Positions 25,481-33,537 of a stretch of 39,691 nucleotides of DNA are shown here, in pieces. The stretch is taken from positions 1 to 39,691 of the forward strand of contig CAJMRN010000008.1 of NCBI GenBank assembly GCA_905215815.1, written 5' to 3'. The notes beneath the pieces were generated by a model, which was given only the letters and a program-made list of their open reading frames with translations, ran no database searches and was not told the origin of the DNA. Position numbers and translations under genes: made by a program. The stretch comes from an uncultured bacterium (GTDB lineage Bacteria; Actinomycetota; Coriobacteriia; Coriobacteriales; Coriobacteriaceae). Position 1 is the stretch's first letter, and each line of letters begins with the position of its first letter.

Positions 25481-26491
25481 ATGGCTCGCGAGAGTGCTCG
25501 TTCTAAGGATACGGCTAAGCCTGGCATCAAGGAAGTTGCGGCGGTGGCGGGGGTTTCGCCTACTACGGTATCTCGCGTGCTTAATAATCGCGGCTATATT
25601 AGCCAAGAGACCCGCGATAAGGTCCATGCCGCGATGGAGCGCATCAACTATACGCCCAACGATATCGCCCGTGCCATGCTCAACGGTCGCCTGAATCTTA
25701 TCGGTATGATCGTTCCCTTTGTGAGCAGCCCGTTCCATGCTCAGGTTGTGCAGGCGGTCGAGCGCACGTTAGCGGAAAACGGCTTTAAGATGTTGCTGTG
25801 CAACAGCGCCAATCGACCCGATCTTGAGCGTTCCTATATTGACATGCTCCGCCGCAATATGGTCGACGGCGTCATCGTCAACTCCCTCAATATCGGTGCC
25901 GAGGCATATGCCGAGATGGGCTTGAGCCTGGTTGGCATCGACTGCGATCTTGGCGAGGGCTCTGTCCAGATTGCAAGTGACAGCTATGGCATTGGCGAGC
26001 TCGCCACGCGCCGTCTGATTGATGACGGCTGCAGGCGTATCCTGTGCCTGCGCAGCAATAGCCGCATGCGCATGCCTGCCAATAAGCGTACCGATGCCTA
26101 CCTCGATGTTGTTGAGCAGGCCGGTTTGTCCGCGCTTGTCCGTGAGGTTGAGTTCGTTAAGCCCGACGACGAAAAGGGCGCGGTCGTTGCGAAGATCCTC
26201 GATGAGAACCCCGATATTGACGGCATCTTTGCGGGAGACGATACGATGGCGGCCATCTGTCTCAACGTGATGAAGCAGCGTGGCTTGAGCGCTCCAGACG
26301 ATATTAAGGTCGTGGGCGCGGATGGTGCCCGCCGAACTATGACGTTTATGCCTGACTTAACAACCGTACGTCAAGATATCGATCGCATCGGAGAGCTCGC
26401 GGCGCAATCCATCATCGCTCTTATTAACGGCGATAATCCCGAATCGAATATCAAGCTCCCCGTTGAACTCATTGAGGGCAAAACCGCGTAG
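25481..26491 (+). CDS. LacI-family regulator of sucrose/fructoside genes (ScrR-like)
   Basis: Repressor of 336 aa. LacI helix-turn-helix at about residues 16-40 (IKEVAAVAGVSPTTVSRVLN), hinge region YTPNDIARAML, then a periplasmic-binding-like sensor domain (LIGMIVPFVSSPFHAQVVQ; IDGIFAGDDTMAAIC; LTTVRQDIDRIG). ATG 25481 follows GGGGGAGGG; ATG at 25460 precedes that site. One operator overlaps its own promoter and three more lie in front of the GH32 gene downstream, all centred on an AAACG core, so the target set is visible in the sequence. The inducer is probably sucrose, fructose or a phosphate ester; this is inferred from the genes controlled. Confidence 0.88.
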   Translation: MARESARSKDTAKPGIKEVAAVAGVSPTTVSRVLNNRGYISQETRDKVHAAMERINYTPNDIARAMLNGRLNLIGMIVPFVSSPFHAQVVQAVERTLAENGFKMLLCNSANRPDLERSYIDMLRRNMVDGVIVNSLNIGAEAYAEMGLSLVGIDCDLGEGSVQIASDSYGIGELATRRLIDDGCRRILCLRSNSRMRMPANKRTDAYLDVVEQAGLSALVREVEFVKPDDEKGAVVAKILDENPDIDGIFAGDDTMAAICLNVMKQRGLSAPDDIKVVGADGARRTMTFMPDLTTVRQDIDRIGELAAQSIIALINGDNPESNIKLPVELIEGKTA

Positions 26492-26545
26492 TTCATCCTG
26501 TGCCAAAAGAATTCCTCAAACGCCTCCGATGACCGTTCGCCGGCA

Positions 26546-26564
26546 TATGTCAACCGTTTACCGA
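26546..26564 (-). promoter_or_regulatory. distal sucrose-locus operator
   Basis: On the minus strand TCGGTAAACGGTTGACATA, 15 of 19 identical to the copy at 26593. It lies 29 bp upstream of the tandem pair. Confidence 0.45.
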
Positions 26565-26592
26565 CGACTGGAACTGCGAAAAGACGTATTGA

Positions 26593-26632
26593 TATGAAAA
26601 CGTTTGACATATGAAAACGATTGACATATCTT
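26593..26632 (+). promoter_or_regulatory. GH32 promoter with two tandem operators
   Basis: TATGAAAACGTTTGACATA (26593-26611) and TATGAAAACGATTGACATA (26610-26628) are direct repeats with a 17-bp period and one difference. TTGACA at 26604-26609 and TATCTT at 26627-26632, 17 bp apart, form a good sigma-70-type promoter whose spacer is filled by the second operator. A bound LacI-type protein would block polymerase. Confidence 0.7.
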
Positions 26633-26674
26633 GCCATTGTACCGAGTTAGTATGTCGTGGAAAGGAAGTCTCGG

Positions 26675-28057
26675 ATGCACAAGGTGTATTACCAGCCTGA
26701 GGGAATTTGGGTAGGCGACATCATGCCGTACGGCGAGGACGGCACGTTCTATCTCTATCATCAGCGTGACACGCGTAACCCCGAACCTTTCGGAGAGCCG
26801 TTTGGCTGGGCACTCGCTACGACCAAGGATTTCGTCAACTACAAGGACTTTGGCGAGAGCCTTGAGCGCGGCGGCGACGAGGAAGTCGACCAGTACATTT
26901 ATGCCGGCACGGTGTTTAAGGTGGGCGACAAGTACCATGCGCTCTACACTGGTTGCAATCGCGATAAGGTCCGCGCACGTTTGATGAAGCAGGTTCTTCT
27001 TCACGCAACGAGCGACGACGCCGTCAAGTGGGAGAAGAACATCGCCGAGACGCTGCTTCCGCCCCAGGAGGGTTACGATGACCGCAACTGGCGCGATCCC
27101 TTTGTGCTTTGGGATGAGGAGAACGAAGAGTACATGCTCATCCTTGGCACGCGTGTGGGCGAGGACAAGCGTCTGATGACCGGCCGCCTGGTCAAGTTCA
27201 CCTCCAAGGATCTGACCAACTGGGAGTTCCAGGGCGACTGGTGGAACCCGGGCCTGTACACCATGTTTGAGATGCCTGATCTCTTTAAGATGGGCGACTG
27301 GTGGTACCTCGTCTTTTCCGAGTACAGCGACGGCAACAAGACCCGTTACCGCATGTCCAAGTCCATCAACGGTCCTTGGATTACCCCCGCTGACGACTCC
27401 TTCGACGGCCGCGCGTACTACGCCGCTCGCACCGCATTCGATGGCGAGCGTCGCGTTCTCTTTGGTTGGGTTCCTACGCGTGACGAGGGCGGCGACCCCA
27501 GCTCTTACCTATGGGGTGGCACCTTTATGCCCCTCGAGATCGTTCAACGTGCCGACGGAACGCTCGGCACCAAGCTCCCCGACAGCATGCTTGGCGCCTT
27601 TGGCGAGGCTAAGGCAGTCGAGACCTTTGAGCTTTCCTGCGAGTCGGGCAAGGTCGAGCAGGTGCTCGCCGCGGATGCCGGCTCCACCTACTTGCTCGAT
27701 GCCGACATTGAGCTCGGCGGTAACGCTGCCGGCTTCTCGGTCAAGTTCGCCGAGGACGCCGAGACCGGTCTTGCCTATGAGTTCCGCGCCAACCTGCGCG
27801 AGGGCAAGCTCGAGTTCACGCCGGCTCCCCAGTACCCGTGGTTCCAGGTCAACAACATGGGCCTCGAGCGTCCGTTGTTCTTTAAGGGCGAGGGCACTCA
27901 CCATGTGCGTCTGGTCGTCGACGACGACATCGCGACCATCTTTGTCGATGATGTTGCGCTCAACGCTCGCTTCTGCAACAAGCAGGGCCAGGGTGTGGCG
28001 CTTACCGTCACCGACGGTGCGCTCAAGTGCGCAAACGCAACGATCGCGTCTCTGTAG
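26675..28057 (+). CDS. glycoside hydrolase family 32 protein, divergent nucleophile motif
   Basis: Predicted beta-fructosidase of 460 aa: a five-bladed propeller plus C-terminal beta-sandwich. The usual WMNDPNG nucleophile motif is replaced by IWVGDIMPYGEDG, with Asp 15 in the right place; the other two motifs are intact as NWRDPFVL (Asp 141) and FEMPDLF (Glu 199), where the usual ECPD has Met for Cys. There is no signal peptide, so it acts inside the cell. ATG 26675 follows AAAGGA. It is the first gene after the operator-promoter region, then come the PTS transporter and a canonical GH32. Two non-redundant enzymes suggest different substrates, for example sucrose-6-phosphate versus other fructosides or fructo-oligosaccharides; which does what is not readable. 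Confidence 0.85.
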   Translation: MHKVYYQPEGIWVGDIMPYGEDGTFYLYHQRDTRNPEPFGEPFGWALATTKDFVNYKDFGESLERGGDEEVDQYIYAGTVFKVGDKYHALYTGCNRDKVRARLMKQVLLHATSDDAVKWEKNIAETLLPPQEGYDDRNWRDPFVLWDEENEEYMLILGTRVGEDKRLMTGRLVKFTSKDLTNWEFQGDWWNPGLYTMFEMPDLFKMGDWWYLVFSEYSDGNKTRYRMSKSINGPWITPADDSFDGRAYYAARTAFDGERRVLFGWVPTRDEGGDPSSYLWGGTFMPLEIVQRADGTLGTKLPDSMLGAFGEAKAVETFELSCESGKVEQVLAADAGSTYLLDADIELGGNAAGFSVKFAEDAETGLAYEFRANLREGKLEFTPAPQYPWFQVNNMGLERPLFFKGEGTHHVRLVVDDDIATIFVDDVALNARFCNKQGQGVALTVTDGALKCANATIASL

Positions 28058-28102
28058 CGGCAACGAACCGTTTTATGATTTAGAAAAGGAATGGAGAGGA
28101 AC

Positions 28103-29554
28103 ATGGACTACAAGGCAGTGTCCCAGCAAGTCGTCGACAACGTCGGCGGACTGGAGAACATCGAGGGCGCCACGCATTGCGTGACCCGTCTGCGTCTGGT
28201 GCTCAAGGATACGAGCAAATACAACAAGGCCGAGCTCGAGAACATCGATGGCGTCAAGGGCGTGCTGTACAACAGCGGCCAGCTCATGATCATCTTTGGT
28301 ACCGGTACCGTCAACAAGGTTTACGATGAGTTTATGGCTCTGACGGGCGTCAAGGAGATTAGCGCTTCCGAGGTCAAGGGTGCCGAGGCGGACAAGAAAG
28401 GCAAGTTCTTCTCGGTCCTCAAGGTGTTCTCGGACATCTTTATCCCCATCATTCCTGCCTTCGTCGGTGCCGCTATCATCATCGGCCTTAAGTCGTTGAT
28501 CGTTGCCAACGGCCTCTTTGGCATGGAGGGCAGTCTCGCCGATCACAGCGAGTTCCTCAAGAACCTCGCAAGCTTCTTTGCCATTATCGCCACCACGTTC
28601 GACTACCTGCCTGTCCTGGTTATGTACAGCGCGGTCAAGCGTTTTGGCGGTAACCCGATCCTGGGCATCCTCGTCGGTATCGTCATGGTTCACCCGAGTC
28701 TTATGAACCGTAACACGTTCGTTATGGACCCGACGGGTGCTGAGTACTGGAACTTCGGTCCGCTATCCATTCCCATGGTTGCTTTCCAGGGCGGTGTGTT
28801 CCCCGCAATCCTGACTGCCTGGTTTATGGCCAAGGTCGAAAAGATTGCCCAGAAGTACATCCCCGAGGTCGTTTCGTTCGTCTTTGTCCCGACCGTTACC
28901 CTGATTCTTGCTAACGTCGCCCTGTTCACCGTGTTCGGCCCGCTCGGCAACCTGATCGGTGACGTCCTCGCCGGCGTAATCGATATCCTGTACAACAGGA
29001 TGGGCGTCTTTGGTGCCTTTGTCTTTGCCGCGTTCCTGCAGCCGCTCGTCGTTACCGGTACGCATCAGTTCATCCAGGGTATCGAGGCCAACCTCGTTGC
29101 CACGACCGGCTTCAACTACATCCAGGCCATCTGGTCGGTTTCCATCATCGCCCAGGGCGGCGGCGCCATCGGTATGTACCTCATTCACAAGAAGCACTCC
29201 AAAGAGCGCAACATCTGCATGTCGTCCTTTATCCCGACGCTGGTCGGAATCTCCGAGCCCGCTATCTTCGCTGCAAACATGCGCTACTCGATCATCCCGT
29301 TCATCTGCGCATGCATCGGTGCAGGCTGTGGCGGTGCCTTCGTCAAGCTCTTTGAGGTGCGCGCTATCGGTCAGGGTCTGACCGGCGTGCTTGGCCTGCT
29401 CATCGTTACGCCCGAGACCCTCGTGTGGTATGTGGCTGGCAATCTCATCGCCTTTATCGTGCCGATCGTCTTGATCTTTGCCTACAACAAGGCAAAGGGC
29501 GTGCCGACCACCGATGAAGAGGGCGCTGGCGCTGGCTTCGACGTCAGCTTCTAG
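28103..29554 (+). CDS. PTS sucrose/beta-glucoside-type transporter, EIIBC
   Basis: Membrane permease of 483 aa that imports and phosphorylates its sugar. The EIIB domain is N-terminal with phospho-Cys 26 in ATHCVTRLRLVL; the EIIC domain follows (about residues 105-465), with around ten spans and the sugar-site motif VGISEPAIFA. No EIIA domain is fused and none is adjacent, so a Glc-type EIIA from elsewhere is needed. ATG 28103 follows GGAGAGGA; an ATG at 28091 is upstream of that site. It lies between two GH32 genes 45 bp after the first, consistent with one operon and with sucrose or another fructoside as substrate. Confidence 0.9.
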   Translation: MDYKAVSQQVVDNVGGLENIEGATHCVTRLRLVLKDTSKYNKAELENIDGVKGVLYNSGQLMIIFGTGTVNKVYDEFMALTGVKEISASEVKGAEADKKGKFFSVLKVFSDIFIPIIPAFVGAAIIIGLKSLIVANGLFGMEGSLADHSEFLKNLASFFAIIATTFDYLPVLVMYSAVKRFGGNPILGILVGIVMVHPSLMNRNTFVMDPTGAEYWNFGPLSIPMVAFQGGVFPAILTAWFMAKVEKIAQKYIPEVVSFVFVPTVTLILANVALFTVFGPLGNLIGDVLAGVIDILYNRMGVFGAFVFAAFLQPLVVTGTHQFIQGIEANLVATTGFNYIQAIWSVSIIAQGGGAIGMYLIHKKHSKERNICMSSFIPTLVGISEPAIFAANMRYSIIPFICACIGAGCGGAFVKLFEVRAIGQGLTGVLGLLIVTPETLVWYVAGNLIAFIVPIVLIFAYNKAKGVPTTDEEGAGAGFDVSF

Positions 29555-29593
29555 TTGAGCCGTTCAGTGTAATCTGAGGATAAGTCCATTTGA

Positions 29594-29631
29594 GGAAGGG
29601 CGTTCGACTCGTGTGAGTCGAGCGTCCTTCC
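29594..29631 (+). other. intercistronic hairpin between the PTS gene and the second GH32 gene
   Basis: A 17-bp stem (two G-U pairs) with loop GTGT: GGAAGGGCGTTCGACTC pairs with 29615-29631. No T-run follows, so it is more likely a stability or processing hairpin setting unequal expression than a terminator. Confidence 0.6.
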
Positions 29632-29655
29632 CCATAGACGAGAAAGTCAACGGCG

Positions 29656-31098
29656 ATGTTTAATCAAAAAAATAAGGTGACACGCGCGGACTATGAGCAG
29701 TGGCGTGCCGGACAGGATGAGACGGCGGGTCGCATCGCGTCCGACCCCGATAGGCTCCTGTTCCATGTGGAGCCTGAGCTTGGCTGGCTCAACGACCCCA
29801 ACGGTTTGGTTCAGATTGGTGATACGTATCACATCTATCATCAATACGATCCGTTCGATGCTGCGCATGGCGGTCCAGTGCTTTGGAACCATCTGACGAC
29901 AAAGGATTTTGTGACGTACGAGAATCATGGCCCCGCGCTGTTCCCCGATTCCGATTTGGATTCGAACGGAGCGTATTCTGGTTCTGCCTTTGTACGCGAT
30001 GGCAAGATTCACTATTTCTATACCGGCAACGTCAAGCATTTTGACCGCGATGATTACGACTACGTGTTGACGGGCCGTGAGCAAAACCAGATTCATATGG
30101 TTGCCGAGAATCCCGACGAATTGGGCGAGAAGTGCATAGCTGTTGGACCGGTCGATTACCCCGACGATATCGGTACGCACGTGCGCGACCCCAAGATCCT
30201 TGAGCACGACGGTATCTACTACATGGTTCTGGGTGCTCGTACGAAAGACGACCGTGGCTGCGTGCTTGTCTATACCTCGCGCAATCTTGAGGACTGGAGC
30301 TATGCGACGCGCATTGAGTTGGGCGAGAAGTTTGGCTTTATGTGGGAGTGCCCCGATCTGTTTGAGCTCGATGGCGAGCTTATTCTCGTTTGCTGTCCGC
30401 AGGGTGTGCCTGCCGATGGTTGGCGTTACCGCAATCCGCATCAGTGCGTGTGGTTCCCCATCGAGGCCGATTGGGAGGCGCCGAGCTTTAAAATCGTCGG
30501 GCAGGGCATGCCCCCGATGGTCGATGCCGGTTTTGATTTCTATGCTCCGCAGTCCTTTGAGGATACTGCAGGCCGGCGTTTGATGATCGGATGGTCGGGT
30601 TGCCCCGATGCGACGGCAGAAAACCCGACGGTGGCGCGCGGGTGGCAGTGCGCGTTGACGGTGCCGCGAGAGCTGAGCATGCGCGATGGCAAGCTCTGTC
30701 AGCAACCGGCGCACGAGATTGAGAGGATGCGCGGCGACTGCGTTCGCGCGACAGGCGGTGAAACCGTTGAGGAGCCGGGCCGCCTGTTTGATCTTGTGGT
30801 TTCCTGTGAGGGCGCCAAGATGGTCGAGCTCGAAATCCGCAAGGGTGTCTTTGTGTGCTATGCAGACGGGATGCTTACCCTCGACATGGGTGACGAAGGC
30901 TATGGGCGCGACCAGAGGTCGATCGAGCTCAGCGAGCTTCGCGACCTGCGCGTGCTTTCGGACACTACGATGGTCGAGATTTTTGCAAATGGCGGCGAGG
31001 CGGCACTTACGAGCCGTACCTATTCGCCGGCGGTTCCGGCGATGGAGCTGCACGCCGAGGGCGCGGCATCGATGAATTTCTACCGCCTCGTGCATTAA
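29656..31098 (+). CDS. scrB: sucrose-6-phosphate hydrolase (GH32), canonical
   Basis: Intracellular enzyme of 480 aa that splits sucrose-6-phosphate, the product of PTS uptake, to glucose-6-phosphate and fructose. All GH32 hallmarks are present: GWLNDPNG at 43-50 (nucleophile Asp 47), HVRDPKI (Asp 178) and MWECPDLF (acid/base Glu 231), plus YSGSAF and FDFYAPQSF. There is no signal peptide. Start ATG 29656; the ribosome binding site is weak (GAGAAAG), which with the preceding hairpin suggests lower or controlled translation. Last gene of the sucrose unit. The scrB assignment rests on its PTS neighbour; a broader beta-fructofuranosidase is the alternative. Confidence 0.88.
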   Translation: MFNQKNKVTRADYEQWRAGQDETAGRIASDPDRLLFHVEPELGWLNDPNGLVQIGDTYHIYHQYDPFDAAHGGPVLWNHLTTKDFVTYENHGPALFPDSDLDSNGAYSGSAFVRDGKIHYFYTGNVKHFDRDDYDYVLTGREQNQIHMVAENPDELGEKCIAVGPVDYPDDIGTHVRDPKILEHDGIYYMVLGARTKDDRGCVLVYTSRNLEDWSYATRIELGEKFGFMWECPDLFELDGELILVCCPQGVPADGWRYRNPHQCVWFPIEADWEAPSFKIVGQGMPPMVDAGFDFYAPQSFEDTAGRRLMIGWSGCPDATAENPTVARGWQCALTVPRELSMRDGKLCQQPAHEIERMRGDCVRATGGETVEEPGRLFDLVVSCEGAKMVELEIRKGVFVCYADGMLTLDMGDEGYGRDQRSIELSELRDLRVLSDTTMVEIFANGGEAALTSRTYSPAVPAMELHAEGAASMNFYRLVH

Positions 31099-31374
31099 CC
31101 GTGCATGGGGCACGATTGGACTTGCTGGGCGGAATGTGTTGCAGTTGCCGCAGCGAACTACCGTTTATCGCGTATAGCTACCGTTTGCGGGATAAGTAAC
31201 ACTCATTTATAAACCGTGTAAAATCTCAGCCAAGCACGGAGTTTTCCAGGGAGACGCTGTCCTTTGTTGTGTGCAAGGGGCGGCGTCTCTTTGGCGCTTG
31301 GACGCTGTTGTGCAACAGTGCGGCGGCGCGTGTCATGTATTGAAAAACCAACGTTGAGATGGGTCGTGATAATA
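31099..31374 (+). promoter_or_regulatory. control region of degV with direct repeats and a leader hairpin
   Basis: CTACCGTTT occurs at 31158-31166 and 31178-31186, 20 bp apart, before an AT-rich stretch, and may bind a regulator on one face of the helix. Downstream, GAGACGCTGTCCTTT (31251-31265) pairs with 31275-31289 over 15 bp including three G-U pairs; TCTTT follows. The G-U pattern means it forms well only as RNA. It may be a leaky terminator in a leader. Confidence 0.4.
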
Positions 31375-32229
31375 ATGGGCAAGTACGTAATCGTGGTTGA
31401 GTCTGGTTCGGATGTGACGCCGGAGCTTTGCGAACGCCACGGTATCGTGCGCGTGCCTATGCATGTCACGATTGGTGACGAGACCGTCGAGGACGGCTCG
31501 ATCGATCCGCTCGAGATTTATTCACGCTGCAACGAGTTTGGCGTAATGCCCAAGACCAGTGGCTGCGCGCCTGCGGATTTTGCTCACGTGTACGACCGCA
31601 TTCACGCTGAGCAGCCTGACGCGACCATTTTACATCTTGCGTATTCCGAGGCCACGACCTGCTCGCATCAGTCCTCCAAGATTGCAGCTAAGGGCCGCGA
31701 CTACGTCTACTCCATGGATACGCGTTTTGTCTCGGTGGGCCAGTCGCTCGTTGTCGTCGAGACCGCCAAATACATCGAGGCTCATCCCGATGCCACCGTT
31801 GACGAAATTTTCGCCTTCACGAATTCCGTCATGGACCGTGTGCTGCTGGGCTTTGTTCCTACCGACCTAGCCTTCCTTAGGGCGGGCGGTCGTCTGTCCA
31901 ACGTGGCATTCCTTGGCGCCCACCTGCTCAAGATTAAGCCCTGCATTGAGGTAACGGGCGGTAAGTTTGTGGCGACCAAGAAGTTCCGCGGCTCTATGCT
32001 CAAATGCGCCCGCGCCTTTATTGACCACATGGTTGCGAAGGGCGAGATTGACTACTCGCACATTGGCCTGGCGTATTCGGTAGGTCTTTCCCAGGAACTG
32101 CGCGACGACATGGAAGTCTATGCGTACGACCTGGGCTTTAAGGACGTTACCTGGACTCAGGTCGGCGGTGTCATCTCGAGCCATTGCGGCCCGACCGCCT
32201 TCGGTGCGGTGCTCACGCTCAAGGCGTAA
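31375..32229 (+). CDS. DegV family protein (fatty-acid-binding, FakB-like)
   Basis: A 284-aa member of the DegV family, which binds a single fatty acid and, as FakB, presents it to the kinase FakA for entry into phospholipid synthesis. Typical features: an N-terminal strand VIVVESGSDVTPEL, VPMHVTIGDETVEDG, PKTSGCAPADFAHVY, the conserved fatty-acid head-group region with TTCSHQSSKIAA and MDTRFVSVGQ, AGGRLSNV, and the closing SSHCGPTAFGAV. ATG 31375 is chosen; the frame extends upstream to 31264 but that part lies over the leader hairpin. No fakA is nearby. It stands between the sucrose locus and pflA without sign of co-transcription with either. Confidence 0.88.
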   Translation: MGKYVIVVESGSDVTPELCERHGIVRVPMHVTIGDETVEDGSIDPLEIYSRCNEFGVMPKTSGCAPADFAHVYDRIHAEQPDATILHLAYSEATTCSHQSSKIAAKGRDYVYSMDTRFVSVGQSLVVVETAKYIEAHPDATVDEIFAFTNSVMDRVLLGFVPTDLAFLRAGGRLSNVAFLGAHLLKIKPCIEVTGGKFVATKKFRGSMLKCARAFIDHMVAKGEIDYSHIGLAYSVGLSQELRDDMEVYAYDLGFKDVTWTQVGGVISSHCGPTAFGAVLTLKA

Positions 32230-32307
32230 AGGCTGTAGGCGAGCATTCTTCGCCTTCACATCTCGACATGGGCTCCCGTCACGGTAATGGGGGATAGATT
32301 AAAACGT

Positions 32308-32356
32308 GCCATTCTAGCCCGAGACGTTTAAACGCAAACGTATGGGCTAGAATGGC
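32308..32356 (+). promoter_or_regulatory. 13-bp inverted repeat with inner palindrome before pflA
   Basis: GCCATTCTAGCCC (32308-32320) and its exact complement (32344-32356) enclose 23 bp that contain CGTTTAAACG, itself a perfect palindrome (32325-32334). TAGAAT at 32348-32353 could be a -10. It lies 46 bp before the pflA start; operator or transcript hairpin. Confidence 0.5.
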
Positions 32357-32402
32357 TCTGGCATTTATGTAGCTAAAACCAATGAGAGGCAAGGTAGCGG
32401 GA

Positions 32403-33221
32403 ATGGCTGAGATGACGCTCGAGGGTGTGGACGCTCGTCCCGAGGACTCTGCGTTTGCCCTGGGCCGCGTGCATTCGATTGAGACGATGGGAACGGTCGA
32501 TGGACCCGGCATCCGCTTTGTGGTGTTTGTTCAGGGCTGTCCCATGCGCTGTGCGTATTGCCACAACCCCGACACCTGGTCGGTTAACGGCGGCACCATG
32601 GTGACCGTCGAGCACCTGATGGACGAGTTCCAGAGCAACCATGAGTTTTACCGCAGCGGTGGTATTACGGTATCCGGCGGCGAGCCGCTCCTGCAGCCTG
32701 AGTTTTTGGCCGACCTGTTCCGCGCCATGCACAACAACCCCGATGGTCGCGTGCACACCTGCTTGGATAGCTGCGGCTATGCGTTCGATCCCGCGCATCC
32801 CGAGAAGTTCGATGCCGTACTCAACGAGACCGATATGGTGCTGCTCGACATTAAACACGCCGATCCCGTCGAGCATAAAAAGCTGACCGGTTGCGATCCC
32901 GCACGCATCCTGGCGTTTGGTGATGAGCTTGCGCGTCGCAAGATTAAGGTCGTTATCCGCCACGTGGTGGTGCCGGGCATTACCGATACGGTTGAGGAGT
33001 GCGAGGCGCTCGGCCGCCTCATCGCCCCGTGGCACAACGTGGTGGGCCTGGAAATGCTGCCGTATCACACGATGGGCGTCGTCAAGTATGAGCAGCTGGG
33101 GATTCCCTATAAGCTCGAGGGCGTTCCACAGATGGATACTGCGCGCATGCCCGAGCTGCGCAACGCCGTCATGACCGGCATGAAAAAGCGCCGCGCGGAA
33201 CTCAAAAACGCCATCGGCTAG
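32403..33221 (+). CDS. pflA: pyruvate formate-lyase activating enzyme (radical SAM)
   Basis: Installs the glycyl radical on PFL using S-adenosylmethionine and a [4Fe-4S] cluster. The 272-aa product has the cluster motif C-x3-C-x2-C in QGCPMRCAYCHNPDTW, preceded by TVDGPGIRFVVFVQ, and GGITVSGGEPLLQPEF as the SAM-binding GGE motif; DSCGY and LLDIKH follow as in PflA. ATG 32403 is preferred by start of homology; ATG 32382 adds seven codons without a ribosome binding site. It lies 7.2 kb from the split PFL genes in the same direction but in a separate unit. Its presumed target is the glycine in the separate 83-aa protein, probably docked on the core. Confidence 0.92.
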   Translation: MAEMTLEGVDARPEDSAFALGRVHSIETMGTVDGPGIRFVVFVQGCPMRCAYCHNPDTWSVNGGTMVTVEHLMDEFQSNHEFYRSGGITVSGGEPLLQPEFLADLFRAMHNNPDGRVHTCLDSCGYAFDPAHPEKFDAVLNETDMVLLDIKHADPVEHKKLTGCDPARILAFGDELARRKIKVVIRHVVVPGITDTVEECEALGRLIAPWHNVVGLEMLPYHTMGVVKYEQLGIPYKLEGVPQMDTARMPELRNAVMTGMKKRRAELKNAIG

Positions 33222-33243
33222 CGAGCCATTTTCGCTTCCCAAA

Positions 33244-33276
33244 GGCACTCATTGGGGACAGACTTAAATGAGTGCC
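33244..33276 (+). repeat. RGGGACAG-loop hairpin, member C
   Basis: GGCACTCATT (33244-33253) and complement (33267-33276) pair over 10 bp. The loop is GGGGACAGACTTA, 13 nt as in the other two members. It starts 22 nt after the pflA stop and has no T-run. Confidence 0.55.
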
Positions 33277-33313
33277 CCTGGGCGCCAAGTTGATTGCCAA
33301 AGAGCCCCGTCAA

Positions 33314-33378
33314 GTTGTGGTGGAATAGTTCTTGTTTTTCGGCTTATGCTGCCCAAACAGGAACTATTCCACCGCAAC
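33314..33378. repeat. 24-bp inverted repeat in the pflA-downstream gap
   Basis: Arms 33314-33337 and 33355-33378 pair at 22 of 24 positions, with a 17-nt loop (TTCGGCTTATGCTGCCC). It is not obviously related to the two hairpin families. The rest of 33222-33537 holds hairpin C and a promoter. Confidence 0.5.
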
Positions 33379-33472
33379 TGCGTTTTGGGCGGAGATGCGC
33401 AACAGAATCGTGCCATTTGGATAAATACGCTTGTGGTTTCTTTAAAGACACCTTAAACGCCGCTGAATATCT

Positions 33473-33500
33473 TTGGAAAGAAATGCCTGCTCGGTATTAT
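33473..33500 (+). promoter_or_regulatory. promoter of the beta-lactamase-fold gene
   Basis: TTGGAA (33473-33478), 16 bp, TATTAT (33495-33500): a fair sigma-70-type promoter 38 bp before the GTG start, with AGGAGA in between. Confidence 0.5.
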
Positions 33501-33537
33501 GCTGCTCGTATATAAACGGTAGCAGTCAGGAGACCAC

